Source: Daphnia pulex
Taxonomy: Eukaryota > Arthropoda > Branchiopoda > Diplostraca > Daphniidae
Direction of reading: 5' to 3'
NCBI RefSeq assembly: GCF_021134715.1
Contig: NC_060025.1
Coordinates: 3,038,001-3,102,000 of the forward strand
DNA length: 64,000 nt
Of the stretch, positions 62,059 to 64,000 are shown piece after piece. Position 1 is the first letter of the stretch. The number at the start of each line of letters is the position of its first letter. Made by a program: the position numbers and the translations under genes. The notes beneath the pieces are model-generated. The model was not told the DNA's origin and did no database searches. It saw only the letters and a program-made list of their open reading frames with translations.

Positions 62059-64000
62059 CGGTTCGATGGATCCATTCCGTGTACGTGACGTTCGGTTATC
62101 AGGTTGATAAAACTTCAATCCTTTAATCTGAGTATTAATGAGTGAGTTTGCAGTTTTATATCCACACATAATTAAAGAGTATATTGGATTCATATTAATT
62201 CTATAACATTTCTTCTCAGTCACGTCATCAATTTATCTTAATTGTTTTACAGACTATTAGCCATTTTCTGCTTCTTCACCTTAGCGAAATAAAGTTAACG
62301 ATAACAAATTGAACAAACAAAATAGACTTAATCAAAGGTTTCGACAGGGGAACTGATGCGCATCGATCGGCATCGATGTGGCGTGCAACGACATAAAATT
62401 ACAAATTGAAAGTAACAATTTACAGTTACCAAGTTTGGCAAGTTATTTGACATTCGAAATGGAAATAAAAGGGCGAGTGAAGAATATCCAAAGTGATGTG
62501 CGAGTTGCTACAGAGATTTCACGGGAAAATAAGAGCGGGTCTAGTGATCAACTATTATAATTTAATAGAGGTCAGGGAAGTTTGTTTATTCAGTATTTCT
62601 TGACTTGTTATGCTCAAATGTCAAATTGTGAGTCTTGCGTGATCAAGGCGACACGGTACGCGCAGTTTAATGTAATCGAAACGTTATGACTTTATATGAG
62701 GCGAAAATGGAATTGGGTCTTGCGCATGATAAGAGAGGGATGCACTAGAAAATGTATGGGCGCACTTATCTTACAATCATTCTTGGCTATCTATAGGCAT
62801 TTTGAGCTTCCGATGAAATGCAAGTCCACTCACAGAGACAAACGAGTAACTGAAGTTCTTGAATTTCACAATCAAAATCATTACTGGCATGATGTTTTAG
62901 CAGAAACCTTAAATTACCTGAAACTTAAAGTGGCATTTATTTCAGTATTTGTCTTTAAAAAAACTTACCTAAATCCTGAGATTGAGATTGATTGAGACAC
63001 TTTTCAGGAGGAAGACACTCAACATCTTTTACCTGGGAATCTTGAAGTTGAAACCCATGGGAATTGCTCTCGTTTAAGCATGGGAGATGAATTAAGGTTG
63101 TACAATTTGACAATTACAGACATATATAAACGTCAGTAAATAATCATTTAATGCTCGTAAAAAAATTTTAATTGATAATCAACTTCACTGAAGTCACTGA
63201 CAATCCCTGCGGTTAACTATCTGGTGAGCGTGAATGAAAAAAAAAACAATAAGATTTCATTAAGTTAATCAAGGACCTGTGGCACGAACACGACAGACAC
63301 TCAGCTCAGACAGGTATGTAAATAGCAGACGAGTTTAAATATTCCACGTTATTCCCGTGACCAATAACACTAAAATACAAATATTTGTAAGCGGAAAGAG
63401 AGGATTCGACATTTGAGAAAAAACTCAAAAGTTAATCCTTTTTCCTCTTTGTTTTAGTTTTTTTTTAAAAAAGACCAATTATTTCAAGGACCGGCCTATT
63501 TTGAATGTTTTGAAATCTGTTCAAATGTAAAATAAAAAACAAAATCTCGCTCCAATTGTCTGCATCTATAATTATATTTTAATGTGAAGAAGACGTTAGC
63601 ATGATTTGTATTTAATTTGTTTCAGCGTAACCTAGCTTATGATGAGATTAAGAGACAACAGAGTGGTTTGATTAATAAAAAGATAATATGAAAAAAAGAA
63701 AGGGGAAATTCCCGGTTTTCAGAAAAAAAGAGAGGAAAAGAGAACGCGAATAATATCTTTACAGTTTAATGGGTCTCACTAACCAACTCCTAATTTAATT
63801 CCCAGGCTAACAATTCGAACAACGAATTGTTTCTCTGTGCGCACGCTATTATTTCCGAATTGAGTACTAATAAACAGCTATTGGTTGTCCAATGTAAATC
63901 TAATTTGCCCCTTTGAGCAGATGGGTGGAGTACAATTCGATTTTCTTAAACCTTGATTGTATATTCTTTGCATAACTTCCATCGGTTACTTTCTCTGAAT
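62059..64000. other. Gene-free right end
   Basis: AT-rich DNA with no exon series. A 99-codon plus-strand frame at 62696-62995 has no recognised similarity. Confidence 0.45.

Noticed and set aside
62696..62995. 99-codon plus-strand frame
   Set aside because: No recognisable similarity or supporting promoter and splice signals.

Overview
The window looks like arthropod nuclear DNA, most likely a branchiopod crustacean such as Daphnia. The species is inferred, not proven. Genes are split by short GT-AG introns (many of 64-96 nt), intergenic DNA is rich in homopolymers, and intact single-copy animal genes (a PPM1D/Wip1-type phosphatase, ribosomal protein eS24 and a Storkhead-box gene) can be read exon by exon. 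There is no bacterial operon structure and no CRISPR.

Layout. 71-4554 (minus): a large secreted, low-complexity Pro/Tyr/Gln-rich protein in four exons. 4555-11637: about 7 kb without a recognisable gene. 11876-13922 (minus) and 14530-about 16000 (plus): PPM1D-like phosphatase and RpS24, head to head across about 600 bp with a CRE palindrome. 16-24 kb: gene-free DNA, probably upstream sequence of the next gene. 24063-33799 (plus): Storkhead-box winged-helix gene, 11 coding exons and 985 aa, with long first introns. 33.8-60 kb: an accessory, duplication-rich region with two intact two-exon rhodopsin-like GPCR genes (47161-48400 and 56724-57962, minus), a deleted third copy (38740-39089), and several old duplicated blocks. 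It also holds a 2.2-kb TIR-bounded element (50328-52551) with two internal tandem arrays and a tRNA-like Pol III module, and a young 185-bp repeat in two copies. 60101-61948 (minus): a secreted protein with a MAM-like N-terminal module, a Thr/Pro mucin linker and a C-terminal cysteine-containing module, carrying a frame problem in exon 1. 62.1-64 kb: nothing recognised.

How it fits together. The first half holds conserved housekeeping or regulatory genes (phosphatase signalling, translation, a winged-helix regulator) that share no pathway with each other. The second half is a lineage-specific receptor cluster that grew by segmental duplication and later took up mobile DNA. Two near-identical CTCF-like motifs in convergent orientation (34587 and 59470) bracket that cluster. 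The most novel-looking items are the composite TIR element and the architecture of the duplicated receptor cluster; neither can be proven from sequence alone.
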